Notes: generated by a model not told the origin, from the letters alone. A stretch of 64,000 nt of DNA from Bacteroidota bacterium (GCA_025963715.1 JAOQAG010000007.1:91874-155873), one strand, 5' to 3'; positions 24,010-33,232 are shown, counted from the first letter of the stretch. Translations and numbers: made by a program.

Positions 24010-25266
24010 ATGGAGTTAAGACGAGTAGTAGTTACAGGCCTTGGCGCGATTACACCTTTGGGTAATAACGTTTCTGATTATTGGAATAACCTTTTAAACG
24101 GGGTTAGCGGAGCCGCACCTATTACTCGTTTTGATGCTTCAAAGTTTAAAACACAATTCGCCTGCGAAGTAAAAGGATTTAACCCCGAAGACTACTTAGA
24201 CCGCAAAGAAGCACGCAAACTCGATCCTTTTTCCCAATACGGCTTATGCTCGGCAATCCAAGCCGTTAAAGATGCAGGACTGGATGGCGAAAATGCTTTT
24301 GATCCTGATAGAGCAGGTGTGATCTGGGGTTCGGGTATCGGTGGTTTACAAACCTTCCAGGACGAATGTTTCGGTTTTGCAAAAGGCGATGGAACACCCC
24401 GTTTCAACCCTTTCTTTATCCCTAAAATGATCGCTGATATTTGTTCAGGACACATTTCCATCCGTTTTGGAATGCGTGGTCCTAACTTTACAACCGTATC
24501 AGCTTGTGCATCCTCTACCAACGCTTTAATTGACGCGGCTACTTATATTAAATTAGGTAAAGCCGACATCATCGTTACCGGTGGCTCCGAAGCTGCTGTG
24601 TGCGAAGCAGGTATCGGTGGTTTTAACGCCATGCACGCACTTTCTACCCGTAATGATTCTCCTGAAACAGCTTCCCGCCCGTTTGATGTAGACCGCGATG
24701 GTTTTGTATTAGGTGAAGGCGCCGGTTGTTTGATCCTTGAAGATCTGAACCACGCCTTAAAACGCGGAGCAAAAATTTATGCGGAAGTAGTGGGCGGCGG
24801 AATGACAGCAGATGCAAATCACATTACAGCGCCACATCCCGAAGGATTAGGAGCATTGAATGTAATGCGCAATGCTTTGCAGGATGCTGAAATGAAACCA
24901 GAAGAGATCGATTATGTAAATGTTCACGGTACCTCCACGCCTCTGGGCGATGTGGCCGAAACAAAAGCCATCCTTGGCGTTTTTGGTGAACATGCTTATA
25001 AATTAAATATCAGCTCTACAAAATCAATGACCGGGCATTTGCTTGGTGCAGCCGGTGCAATTGAAGCCATTGCCTGCGTATTGGCTTGTCAGAATGATAT
25101 TATTCCTCCTACCATTAACCACTTTACCGACGATCCTGCGTTGGATAATAAGCTCAACCTGACATTCAACAAAGCAGAAAAACGCGTTGTACGTGCTGCA
25201 TTAAGTAATACATTTGGCTTTGGCGGACACAATGCATCTGTTATTGTTAAAAAATATACTGCTTAA
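24010..25266 (+). CDS. fabF: 3-oxoacyl-ACP synthase II
   Basis: 418 residues. The condensing-enzyme triad is Cys166 (TVSACASSTNALIDA), His306 (VHGTSTPLGDV) and His343 (KSMTGHLLGAAG). N-terminal RRVVVTGLGAITPLGNNV and C-terminal NTFGFGGHNASVIVK are canonical FabF. It elongates acyl-ACP with malonyl-ACP and controls unsaturated and branched chain length. Lies between acpP and rnc, the conserved Bacteroidota order. Confidence 0.97.
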   Translation: MELRRVVVTGLGAITPLGNNVSDYWNNLLNGVSGAAPITRFDASKFKTQFACEVKGFNPEDYLDRKEARKLDPFSQYGLCSAIQAVKDAGLDGENAFDPDRAGVIWGSGIGGLQTFQDECFGFAKGDGTPRFNPFFIPKMIADICSGHISIRFGMRGPNFTTVSACASSTNALIDAATYIKLGKADIIVTGGSEAAVCEAGIGGFNAMHALSTRNDSPETASRPFDVDRDGFVLGEGAGCLILEDLNHALKRGAKIYAEVVGGGMTADANHITAPHPEGLGALNVMRNALQDAEMKPEEIDYVNVHGTSTPLGDVAETKAILGVFGEHAYKLNISSTKSMTGHLLGAAGAIEAIACVLACQNDIIPPTINHFTDDPALDNKLNLTFNKAEKRVVRAALSNTFGFGGHNASVIVKKYTA

Positions 25267-25275
25267 TTTACTGTA

Positions 25276-26001
25276 TTGCCGTCGTTCTCAAAACAAATAA
25301 GGGTGTATTTCTCACCCGAAAAAAAGCTACATGATTCCTTGCGGAACATACTCGGATTTTATCCCGGTAACATCTCGCTATACAAGCTGGCATTCCGCCA
25401 TAGCTCTGCCGCTCAGCAAATTAAAAAAGGAGTGAAAGATAGTAACGAGCGGTTGGAATTTTTGGGCGATTCGGTGATCGGAACCGTGGTGGCAGATTAC
25501 CTGTTTAAAAAATTCCCTTATAAAGACGAAGGCTTTCTTACAAAAATGCGCTCCAAAATGGTGAGCCGCGCCAAACATAACCAGATCGCTGTAAAGCTGG
25601 GATTAAATAATTTTATTGAAGCCAATAACGACCGTTTTGGCACCAAACCAAGCTCCATTAACGGCGATGCATACGAGGCGCTCATTGGCGCCATTTACCT
25701 CGATAAAGGCTATAAATTTGCCCAAAAATTCATTCTCACGCGCATCATCAACGTACACATTGATATGGATGAAGTGGAAACCAAAGAAGTGGATTTTAAA
25801 AGCAAATTTATTGAATGGGCGCAAAAAGAGCGAAAGGAATTTAAGTTTGAAACCCTGGTGGACGGCACCACCGTGCCTGATAAACAATTTGTGCTGCAGC
25901 TGACCGTAGATAACGAAGTAGTAGGTACCGCACAGCACATTTCCAAAAAACGGGCAGAGCAAATGATCGCGGAGCAAGCCTGCGCCCTGTTGGAAATATA
26001 A
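25276..26001 (+). CDS. rnc: Ribonuclease III
   Basis: 241 residues. The RNase III signature NERLEFLGDSVIGTVVADYLF, a second acidic cluster NGDAYEALIGAIYLDKG and a C-terminal double-stranded RNA-binding domain (DFKSKFIEWAQKERKEFKFE ... KKRAEQMIAEQACALL) are all present. It processes rRNA precursors and other duplex RNA. The only plausible start near the family N-terminus is TTG at 25276, 9 nt after the fabF stop. The N-terminal extension of about 20 residues before the first helix is normal in this phylum. Confidence 0.95.
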   Translation: MPSFSKQIRVYFSPEKKLHDSLRNILGFYPGNISLYKLAFRHSSAAQQIKKGVKDSNERLEFLGDSVIGTVVADYLFKKFPYKDEGFLTKMRSKMVSRAKHNQIAVKLGLNNFIEANNDRFGTKPSSINGDAYEALIGAIYLDKGYKFAQKFILTRIINVHIDMDEVETKEVDFKSKFIEWAQKERKEFKFETLVDGTTVPDKQFVLQLTVDNEVVGTAQHISKKRAEQMIAEQACALLEI

Positions 26002-26074
26002 ATAGGGAAAGAATGAACCCCGCTGATAAGACAGGTATAGATTTATAATTTAAAACCAGGATCTTCGGGCTTCG

Positions 26075-26275
26075 CCTTTTTGAGCTTGTCAGTAATAGCC
26101 GGTAATGATCGCCGGACGAATGAAAAAGAGAACTAAAATTGTTTTTGAATATATCAGATCAGTGCTGAGAATCAATTGGCGATCATTATCCGCGGTTGGT
26201 CTTCGCGCCAGCAGAAGAGCAAATTACATTACAAGATCGAAAAAGGTTTTTGTAACTTTTTGCCTTCAAAAAGTT
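26075..26275. repeat. Intergenic element family C, copy 2
   Basis: Within the 425-bp gap after rnc. Outer ends CCTTTTTGAGCTTGTCAGTA (26075) and ACATTACAAGATCGAAAAAG (26226) are imperfect inverted repeats; inner arms GGTAATGATCGCC (26101-26113) and GGCGATCATTATC (26178-26190) match at 12 of 13. It ends with the hairpin AACTTTTT/AAAAAGTT (26254-26261, 26268-26275) after GAAAAAGGTTTTTGT, as in copy 1. The rest of the gap (26276-26426) is AT-rich with nothing recognised. Confidence 0.7.
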
Positions 26276-26426
26276 AGAATATAAATTTTAAAACAATCCT
26301 TAACGAATTGTACAGTTAAAAACAGATCCATAAAGTACAAAGTTTCCAAAAGTCACATAAATTTAACCCGTTTTGCTTACTATTCTTTAATTTAGATTCC
26401 TAATTTTACATTGATTTAAAACCAAC

Positions 26427-26906
26427 GTGGTAAAGCATACGCTTGAAATAGAACATGATTATGATTTTGTGCTGATCGGAATTTCGTCGCACGAAAAAGA
26501 CTACCGTTTTTGCTGGGCGCTCAATAACAAATTGAAGCTGGAATTGGTGAAGCAGGATTCACTGGAGATCAAAGGGAAAAAGCAAACCACACCTTCTTAT
26601 TTTTCTTTCTTTACATTTGATGACGAGGATCAGTACACGGAATATTCCGTGATCGCTAATTTTAGCGAAAGCAAAGCGCTGGCCGCGAATGAAAATACCT
26701 TGTTTGGCGCGCAGGACGCAACGGAAGAGAACGAATTTTTGATCCCCGAGCATAAACAAATGAATTACTTTTTTGTAATACGGGGAGAGCTGGAAGACGA
26801 GGAAGTGGAAGAGCTCATGAAGCAGATCAGGGAAATTGATATGGTGCTGACCACGATCCGCATTGATGCAAAAAGCTTAAAATCAAAGCAGAATTTGATT
26901 TTTTAA
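26427..26906 (+). CDS. IPExxxVDY-family protein
   Basis: 159 residues. The sequence LIPEHKQMNYFFVIRGE near residue 107 is a variant of the defining IPExxxVDY motif, and the hydrophobic start KHTLEIEHDYDFVLIGISSHEKDYRFCWALN is typical of the family, which is restricted to Bacteroidota and often lies between rnc and pyk, as here. No function is established. The start is GTG at 26427. The C-terminal segment EVEELMKQIREIDMVLTTIRID is helical. It ends 60 nt before pyk, so co-transcription is likely. Confidence 0.82.
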   Translation: MVKHTLEIEHDYDFVLIGISSHEKDYRFCWALNNKLKLELVKQDSLEIKGKKQTTPSYFSFFTFDDEDQYTEYSVIANFSESKALAANENTLFGAQDATEENEFLIPEHKQMNYFFVIRGELEDEEVEELMKQIREIDMVLTTIRIDAKSLKSKQNLIF

Positions 26907-26966
26907 TACGTTGCAGCAACAATTTAAACACGCTGTAATTTGGATAAAATGATTAATAATAAAAAT

Positions 26967-28400
26967 ATGAAAAGAACAAAAATAGTAGCAACACTCGGGC
27001 CTGCATCCTCTTCCCCGGAAGTAATTGAAGGAATGATCAAAGCGGGAGCGGATGTTTGCCGGATCAATTTTTCGCATGGTGCGTACGATAAAGTAGAAGA
27101 ACAGATCAAAACCATTCGCGAGATCAATAAGAAATTAGGAACGCACACCGCCATCCTTGCCGATTTGCAAGGCCCGAAACTGCGCATTGGCGTGGTTGAA
27201 AATAACCATGTGGAGCTGGTAGACGGCAAAGAAGTGATCATCACAACAGTAGAGTGCATGGGTACTGCAGAGCGTTTGTACATTACGTACCCGCAATTTC
27301 CGAAAGATGTGCGCGTAGGAGAAAATATCCTGATCGATGATGGAAAATTATTACTCGAAACAGTTTCAACAAACGGAACAGATGAGGTGCGTGCCATCGT
27401 TCGTCACGGCGGCATTCTTTCTTCCAAAAAAGGTGTGAACCTGCCAAACACAAAAGTATCGTTGCCGTGTTTGACCGAAAAAGATTTGAAGGACCTTGAT
27501 TTTGCATTGCGCCAGAAAGTAGACTGGATAGGACTTTCCTTCGTTCGTTCGGCGGCTGATATCATTGAATTAAAACATCTGATCAAAAATTTTGATCCGA
27601 ATATTCGCTCACGCGTGGTGGCAAAAATCGAAAAGCCGGAAGCAATTCTGGACATTGATAACATCATCCGGGAAACCGATGCATTGATGGTTGCCCGCGG
27701 CGATTTGGGTGTGGAAGTGCCGATGCAGGAAGTGCCGGTATTGCAAAAAATGATGGTAAAAAAATGTCTGGAGCATTCCAAACCCGTGATCATTGCCACA
27801 CAAATGATGGAAAGCATGATCACCAACATCAGTCCTTCGCGTGCCGAAGTGAACGATGTGGCCAACAGTGTAATGGATGGCGCCGATGCAGTGATGCTGA
27901 GCGGTGAAACTTCGGTTGGAAATCACCCGATCAAAGTGGTGGAAGCCATGACCAAGATCATTGACCACGTGGAAGCCAACAGCGATATTTATAACCGCGA
28001 TTCGGAAGCACCGGAAGTGGATCTGCGCAACGAACGTTTTTTATCGGATTCCATTTGTTTTACCGCCGCAAAAATGGCACAGCGCACAAAAGCAGCAGCT
28101 GTAGTTACGATGACACACTCGGGTTACACCGCATTTAAATTAGCGAGCCACCGCCCCAAAGCCGATATTTTTGTATTTACCGATAATTACGACATTCTTA
28201 CCACGCTCAACCTGGTATGGGGCGTTCGCGGTTTTTATTACGATAAGAACATCAGCACCGATCATACGATTGCCGACATCAAACACATTTTGAAAAAAAG
28301 CGGAATGGTGAAAATAAACGACCTGGTGATCAACATTGCCAGTATTCCGTTAAGCGAGATGGGCAAAGCAAACATGATCAAATTATCGGCAGTAGAATAA
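26967..28400 (+). CDS. pyk: Pyruvate kinase
   Basis: 477 residues from the ATG at 26967 (MKRTKIVATLGPASSS); in-frame starts at 26949 (ATG) and 26940 (TTG) add 6-9 residues and cannot be excluded. It makes pyruvate and ATP from phosphoenolpyruvate and ADP. Visible sites are RINFSHG, ADLQGPKLRIG, the active-site signature IVAKIEKPEAI-type segment VVAKIEKPEAILDID (catalytic Lys), MVARGDLGVEVP and ATQMMESMI. The C-terminal domain (about 350-477) is complete, with AAVVTMTHSGYTAFKLASHRP. Follows the IPExxxVDY gene. Confidence 0.96.
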   Translation: MKRTKIVATLGPASSSPEVIEGMIKAGADVCRINFSHGAYDKVEEQIKTIREINKKLGTHTAILADLQGPKLRIGVVENNHVELVDGKEVIITTVECMGTAERLYITYPQFPKDVRVGENILIDDGKLLLETVSTNGTDEVRAIVRHGGILSSKKGVNLPNTKVSLPCLTEKDLKDLDFALRQKVDWIGLSFVRSAADIIELKHLIKNFDPNIRSRVVAKIEKPEAILDIDNIIRETDALMVARGDLGVEVPMQEVPVLQKMMVKKCLEHSKPVIIATQMMESMITNISPSRAEVNDVANSVMDGADAVMLSGETSVGNHPIKVVEAMTKIIDHVEANSDIYNRDSEAPEVDLRNERFLSDSICFTAAKMAQRTKAAAVVTMTHSGYTAFKLASHRPKADIFVFTDNYDILTTLNLVWGVRGFYYDKNISTDHTIADIKHILKKSGMVKINDLVINIASIPLSEMGKANMIKLSAVE

Positions 28401-28456
28401 ATTATTAAAAAGGTTGTTCGCACCAACCTGCAATCAAACAAACAAAACACTAACCA

Positions 28457-29536
28457 ATGAGCATTAACGTAAAACTTTTAAAAGAGATCTGTGAAGTGGC
28501 GGGAGCGCCAGGACACGAGCAGCGTGTGAGAGAAATTGTGATCCGCGAAACTAAAAAATTAGTGGATAAGATCTCCATCGATAACATGGGAAATGTTACG
28601 GCGTTTAAGAAAGGGACTGCGTCCACCAAAGGCAAAGCCGACGGTGGAAAAAAAAATAAAAAAGTGATGATCGCCGCTCACATGGATGAGATCGGTTTTA
28701 TTGTAACGCACATTGATGAACATGGTTTTTTAAGATTTATCCCGCTTGGCGGTTTTGATCCGAAAACATTAACCGCACAGCGCGTAAAAGTACACGGGAA
28801 AAAAGACATCATTGGGGTAATGGGATCAAAACCAATTCACATGATGAGCCCGGGCGAACGCGATAAAGTGGTTCCGATCAGCGATTATTTTATTGACCTG
28901 GGGATGAATAAAAAAGACGTGGAAAAGATCGTAACCGTTGGAGATACGATCACACGTGAGCGCGAACTGATCGAGATGGGAAATTGTGTGAATTGCAAAT
29001 CCATCGATAACCGTGTTTCTGTTTTTATTTTAATTGAAACATTGCGCGAACTGAAAAATTCGCCCTACGATGTATACGCAGTATTTACAGTGCAGGAAGA
29101 AGTTGGCATCCGCGGAGCAAATGTATCGGCGCTGCAAATTCAGCCCGATTTTGGTTTTGGCCTGGATACCACCATTGCTTTTGACGTTCCGGGTGCAGCC
29201 AAACACGAAATGATCACCAAATTAGGCGATGGCGCTGCCATCAAGATCATGGATTCATCCACCATCTGCGATTACCGCATGGTGAAATACATGAAAGAAA
29301 CAGCAATTAAACACAAGATCAAACACCAGGTGGAAATTTTACCTGCAGGCGGAACAGATACAGCAGGCATTCAGCGCATGACAGCAGGTGGTTCTATTTC
29401 CGGCGCTGTTTCGATTCCAACGCGGCACATCCACCAGGTAATTGAAATGGCCGATAAATCGGATATCCGCGCAAGTATTGATCTGTTGAAAAGTTGCATC
29501 CAGGATTTGGATAAATTTGACTGGAGCTTCAAGTAA
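28457..29536 (+). CDS. M42-family metallopeptidase
   Basis: 359 residues, matching tetrahedral aminopeptidases (TET/PepA/FrvX class). The dinuclear metal ligands appear as AAHMDEIGF (His), DNRVSVFILIETLREL (Asp), VQEEVGIRGA (catalytic and metal Glu pair), GLDTTIAFDVPG (Asp) and a C-terminal SIPTRHIHQVIE (His). A family feature, the early CEVAGAPGHEQRVREIV, is present. Expected to be a cytosolic, dodecameric aminopeptidase acting on short peptides. A small hairpin without a T-tract lies in the 56-nt gap after pyk, so read-through from pyk is possible. Confidence 0.94.
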   Translation: MSINVKLLKEICEVAGAPGHEQRVREIVIRETKKLVDKISIDNMGNVTAFKKGTASTKGKADGGKKNKKVMIAAHMDEIGFIVTHIDEHGFLRFIPLGGFDPKTLTAQRVKVHGKKDIIGVMGSKPIHMMSPGERDKVVPISDYFIDLGMNKKDVEKIVTVGDTITRERELIEMGNCVNCKSIDNRVSVFILIETLRELKNSPYDVYAVFTVQEEVGIRGANVSALQIQPDFGFGLDTTIAFDVPGAAKHEMITKLGDGAAIKIMDSSTICDYRMVKYMKETAIKHKIKHQVEILPAGGTDTAGIQRMTAGGSISGAVSIPTRHIHQVIEMADKSDIRASIDLLKSCIQDLDKFDWSFK

Positions 29537-29537
29537 A

Positions 29538-29908
29538 TACGGATAACGAACAGAAACGAATTTTACGAATCTGGGTGGTTACAAATTACGAATAAATACA
29601 AATTTACAAATCTATGTTTGGGTAAAATAAAACACAGCGTCTCTGCGAAAGCGAAGCCTCAAAAACACACAGAAAAAACACAGCATAAGTATAACCTCTG
29701 CGAGATCTGCGTCTCTGCGAGAAAAAATACACAGCATAACAAACACAGCTTTGCGAACTTTGCGCCTTTGCGAGAAAAACACACAGCTCTGCGAGAAACA
29801 AAACACACAGCACTTTTGAATTTTAACTTTCAGCTTTTGACTTTAAAATAACTTCCGCGAACTCTGCGCCTCCTCCGCGCCCTTTGCGGTTAAACCCACA
29901 CAGCACAC
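29538..29908. repeat. ACACAG-punctuated repeat mosaic
   Basis: Fills the 372-bp gap between the M42 gene and the ArsC-like gene. It starts with TACGGATAACGAACAGAAAC (also in 35058-35451). From 29632 on it holds eight copies of ACACAG separated by words such as CGTCTCTGCGAAAGCGAAG, CTCTGCGAGATCTGCG, CTTTGCGAACTTTGCGCC and AACTTCCGCGAACTCTGCGC. The last copy ends 6 nt before the next ATG. No open frame of merit. Confidence 0.7.
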
Positions 29909-30259
29909 ATGAAAAAAATCTACTACCTCAGCTCTTGCTCCACCTGCGCACGCATCATTGACGAACTGGATCTTAAAAAGAAAAAATTCGAATTCCAGGA
30001 TATCAAAACCGAAAAAATAACCGCAGCACAATTGGCCGAAATGAAAAAAATGGCAGGCAGCTACGAAGCATTGTTCAGCCGTGTAGCATTAAAATACCGC
30101 GCATTAGGGTTGGATAAGAAAACACTGACCGAAGACGATTATAAAAATTACATCCTCGAAGAATATACCTTCCTGAAACGTCCGGTAATCATTATCGATA
30201 AAAAAATATTTATCGGAAATTCCAAAAATAACGTCGCAGCAGCAAAAGCAGAATTATAA
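29909..30259 (+). CDS. ArsC/Spx-family thioredoxin-like protein
   Basis: 116 residues of the ArsC/YffB/Spx thioredoxin-like fold: IYYLSSCSTCARIIDEL with Cys10 and Cys13, a DIKTEKITAAQLAEM loop, and the cis-Pro region EEYTFLKRPVIIIDKKIFIGNS. In true arsenate reductases the C-terminal Arg triplet is needed; only one Arg next to the cis-Pro is seen, and the two-Cys CSTC motif is closer to Spx/YffB. So a disulfide or stress-related role is as likely as arsenate reduction. No ars genes are nearby. The start codon follows the repeat mosaic with only TGCAC-like spacing, so its expression signals are embedded in repeats. Confidence 0.82.
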   Translation: MKKIYYLSSCSTCARIIDELDLKKKKFEFQDIKTEKITAAQLAEMKKMAGSYEALFSRVALKYRALGLDKKTLTEDDYKNYILEEYTFLKRPVIIIDKKIFIGNSKNNVAAAKAEL

Positions 30260-30336
30260 TTTGCTTTTTCAGCATGTTTTTTCACACACAGGAAACACAC
30301 AAATTTGTATATTGGTATTTATTTGTAATTTGTAAC

Positions 30337-30378
30337 CACACAGATTAGTATATTGGTACAAATTGGTATTTAGTAGAT
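30337..30378 (+). repeat. Shared leader block, copy 2 (upstream of EamA gene)
   Basis: CCACACAGATTAGTATATTG followed by GTACAAATTGGTATTTAGTAGAT, ending 6 nt before the TTG start at 30385. Same block as upstream of sod and ACMSD. Confidence 0.75.
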
Positions 30379-30384
30379 AATAGA

Positions 30385-31281
30385 TTGAACAAAACACTCC
30401 AGGCGCATCTTTCCTTAGTGATCGTAAACATTATTTACGCGGCAAATTTTTCCATTGCCAAAGAAGTAATGCCTGCGTATGTGCATCCCTTTGCGTTTGT
30501 ATTGATGCGGGTTACCGGTGCATTAATTTTATTCTGGCTCGTGAGCGCTATTTTCATCAGGGAAAAAGTCGATAAAAAAGACCTGCCCTACATGGCCATG
30601 CTTGCATTGTTTGGCGTTGCGCTCAATCAGTTGTTGTTCCTCAAAGGATTGAGCATCACCAAACCAATTAACGGCGCCATTATCATGACGTCCAATCCCA
30701 TCATTGTCATCATTATTGCAGCATTTTTTTTGAAAGAAAAGATCTCCCTGCAAAAAATCATTGGCATCCTCATCGGGGTTACCGGCGCTTTAATTATGCT
30801 ATTGTATAGCAAAAAATTTACGTTCGGGTCAGATACTATTTTAGGTGATGTATTGATCCTTATCAATTCTTTTTCCTGGGCATTATATGTGGTGTTGGTA
30901 AAGCCGCTGATGAAAAAATACAACACCTTTACCGTGGTAAAATGGGTGTTCCTGTTCGGTTTTATATACGTACTTCCTTTCGGTTGGCCCGAATTAAAAC
31001 AAGTCGATTGGCAATCCTTCACACCCGGTATCTGGCGCGATGTATTGTTTGTGGTGCTGGGAACCACATTCCTCGCTTACATTTTAAACACCTATGCACT
31101 CAAAGCATTAAGCCCCTCCGTAGTGAGCATTTATATTTACCTGCAACCGTTTATGGCTACGCTTATCGCGATTTTTATTTACAGGAACGATGAGCTGGAT
31201 CAACGCACAATTGTTGCCGGAACGCTCATAATATTTGGCGTTTACCTCGTAAGTGTTCCGCTGAAGAGAGCTAAAACGTAA
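30385..31281 (+). CDS. EamA/DMT-superfamily transporter
   Basis: 298 residues with ten predicted helices made of two EamA repeats (about 5-140 and 155-290). Signs are NIIYAANFSIAKEVMP in helix 1, ALILFWLVSAIF, FLKGLSITKPINGAIIMTSNPI ending the first repeat, and the matching LSPSVVSIYIYLQPFMATLIA in the second. These inner-membrane carriers export or import small metabolites; substrate unknown. The start is TTG at 30385, as no ATG exists until after helix 1. The 3' end overlaps the convergent gene by 11 bp. Confidence 0.88.
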   Translation: MNKTLQAHLSLVIVNIIYAANFSIAKEVMPAYVHPFAFVLMRVTGALILFWLVSAIFIREKVDKKDLPYMAMLALFGVALNQLLFLKGLSITKPINGAIIMTSNPIIVIIIAAFFLKEKISLQKIIGILIGVTGALIMLLYSKKFTFGSDTILGDVLILINSFSWALYVVLVKPLMKKYNTFTVVKWVFLFGFIYVLPFGWPELKQVDWQSFTPGIWRDVLFVVLGTTFLAYILNTYALKALSPSVVSIYIYLQPFMATLIAIFIYRNDELDQRTIVAGTLIIFGVYLVSVPLKRAKT

Positions 31282-32176
31282 CGCGTAATCCAACTCCGTT
31301 TTGCATTCCTGCGGAAGTAACCATCCCGAGATCGCCGATCGTGGAAACGTTTACAAAAAATTTTCCTTCATAAAATAAATGCAACCGTTTCCAGAACTCG
31401 CTTTTGTTTGCCATCCGGTAATCCAAACCTATTGGCAAATAAGCCGAGTAGCCCATCCCGTTTTTATGTACATGCCGCTCGGATCCCGGCTCATAAGAAG
31501 CAGAATTATTGTTGTAGGACGAACTTGTAACAGTATTTCCGTACGTCGTTTCCAATTGAGTATCATCGCTGTAAGTAATATCAGAAAATGCATTTATTGA
31601 AGCGCCCACAGTAAATCCGATTCCGCCGTACAATCCCCAGCGTGCTTCCGGTTTTGTGCGGAACACGATTGAAAGGTCCGCTCTCAGGTCATTACTCCTG
31701 TAGTTCATACCAACATGTTGGCTTCTCACCGAATCAACGTAGGCGGAAGCTCCGCCGCCGGTTGAAACCAAAGTATCGAAACGGGTAGTTGTATTTTTAC
31801 TTAAAGAGGACGAAAAGCCCGATGTCAGATAGCTTACACCGATCCGCAGCGTTATGTTGCGGTAGTTATTCGTTTTCTTATTTAAAAATGAGATCCCGAT
31901 ATTTCCCGATAATACAGCGTCTCCATTTATAGCATTGTACCTGTTCTGCGTGTATGAGCTGTAATCCCTGCTCAGGATCGTCGATCCCGGCGCAAGCTTC
32001 CTGAAATCCTCCAATGTTCCTGTTGGCTCCATTTGTAAAATAAAAGAAGGATAAAGTGCGGCTTCGCTTACGCGGATACTTTTTTTAGGGACATTCGCTG
32101 TTTCATCAACATATTGTGTCTGCGCAGATTGAATGATCGGTATCAGGGAGAAAATAAGAATGGCTTTTAATTTCAT
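31271..32176 (-). CDS. Secreted/outer-membrane protein of unknown function
   Basis: 301 residues with a signal peptide (MKLKAILIFSLIPIIQSAQT, cleavage near residue 18-20). The remainder alternates strands and loops with many Ser, Tyr and Asn (NIGISFLNKKTNNYRNITLRIGVSYL, LRADLSIVFRTKPEARWGLYGGIGFTVGASINAF, YLPIGLDYRMANKSEFWKRLHLFYEGKFFVN) and ends GVGLRVTF with a terminal Phe, the classical last-strand signal for BAM-dependent barrels. So an outer-membrane barrel is likely. No family recognised. Its 3' end overlaps the EamA gene, and no terminator separates them. Confidence 0.65.
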   Translation of the reverse strand: MKLKAILIFSLIPIIQSAQTQYVDETANVPKKSIRVSEAALYPSFILQMEPTGTLEDFRKLAPGSTILSRDYSSYTQNRYNAINGDAVLSGNIGISFLNKKTNNYRNITLRIGVSYLTSGFSSSLSKNTTTRFDTLVSTGGGASAYVDSVRSQHVGMNYRSNDLRADLSIVFRTKPEARWGLYGGIGFTVGASINAFSDITYSDDTQLETTYGNTVTSSSYNNNSASYEPGSERHVHKNGMGYSAYLPIGLDYRMANKSEFWKRLHLFYEGKFFVNVSTIGDLGMVTSAGMQNGVGLRVTF

Positions 32177-32317
32177 GTGGAAGAGTTTTGATTCAGTATG
32201 GAGACGCGTGTAAATTTTTTGGTTGCCTGGTTTTAACAGCTTGTTTCGCCAACGTTTTAATGTTGTTTTTATTATAGAAGGTATAAAAATCTCTATCTGT
32301 TCACTTGAAAAAAACGG

Positions 32318-32325
32318 TATCTTTG
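32318..32325 (+). promoter_or_regulatory. -7 promoter element (TATCTTTG) of yicC-gmk
   Basis: Exact TAnnTTTG 19 nt before the ATG at 32345. Confidence 0.58.
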
Positions 32326-32344
32326 TTTACCTATAACTCCAAGT

Positions 32345-33223
32345 ATGACACTTAAATCAATGACCGGCTTTGGGAAAGCTGCTAATGAAATTCCCGGAAA
32401 AAAAGTAACAGTCGAAATTCGCTCACTCAACAGCAAACAGTTGGATTTGAACCTGAGAATGCCTTATTTTTATAAAGAAAAAGAGCTGGAATTGCGCACA
32501 GAGATTGCAAAACAGCTGGAACGTGGAAAAGTAGACGTAAGCATTTATACCGAATCCACTGCCGAAACATTGCCCGTTGCACTCAACAAAGAACTGGCAA
32601 AAACATATTACAAAGAGCTGAAAGCATTATCCGATGAATTAAAAGAAACCAACAACGATTTGTTATCGCTTGCGCTCAAAATGCCCGATGTAATGAAAGC
32701 CGAACGCGAAGTGGTGGATTTTGACGAAGCAGAATGGAAGCTCGTAAAAACAGTTGTAGATAAAGCAATTGAAGATTTTCAAAAATTCAGGGACGACGAA
32801 GGAAAAACATTGTTAAATGAATTTAACAACCGCATTGGCATCATCAATAAATTGCTGGAAGAAGTGCTGGCACTGGATGCCGGACGCGTTGCAAACATCA
32901 AAAAGCGTATCAAAGGAAATCTCGAAGAAGTGATCGAACAAAATAAAATTGATCAGAACCGCTTTGAACAGGAATTGATCTATTACATCGAGAAGCTCGA
33001 CATTACCGAAGAAAAATTGCGCCTGAAAACGCACCTCGATTATTTTATGACCACCATGCAGGAGCCTGCAAGCGGAAGAAAGCTCGGTTTTATTTCACAG
33101 GAAATTGGCCGCGAAATAAATACCATCGGCTCAAAAGCAAATGATGCAGGCATTCAAAAATTAGTAGTTCAGATGAAAGATGAACTCGAAAAAATTAAAG
33201 AACAAATGTTGAACGTATTGTAG
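32345..33223 (+). CDS. YicC/YloC-family endoribonuclease
   Basis: 292 residues. The N-terminus LKSMTGFGKA and VEIRSLNSKQLDLNLRMP and the C-terminal EIGREINTIGSKANDAGIQK are the two YicC hallmarks (YicC_N and DUF1732). Family members are RNases involved in small RNA decay. Next gene gmk starts 9 nt after the stop, the conserved yicC-gmk pair. Confidence 0.94.
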   Translation: MTLKSMTGFGKAANEIPGKKVTVEIRSLNSKQLDLNLRMPYFYKEKELELRTEIAKQLERGKVDVSIYTESTAETLPVALNKELAKTYYKELKALSDELKETNNDLLSLALKMPDVMKAEREVVDFDEAEWKLVKTVVDKAIEDFQKFRDDEGKTLLNEFNNRIGIINKLLEEVLALDAGRVANIKKRIKGNLEEVIEQNKIDQNRFEQELIYYIEKLDITEEKLRLKTHLDYFMTTMQEPASGRKLGFISQEIGREINTIGSKANDAGIQKLVVQMKDELEKIKEQMLNVL

Positions 33224-33232
33224 TATCAAAGC

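Noticed and set aside
29538..29908. CRISPR-like array because of repeated ACACAG
   Set aside because: Repeat too short, intervals irregular, and the intervening words are themselves repeated elsewhere.
31271..31281. 11-bp overlap of convergent genes as a sign of a frameshift
   Set aside because: Both C-termini look natural (PLKRAKT for the transporter, GLRVTF for the barrel), so a short convergent overlap is acceptable.
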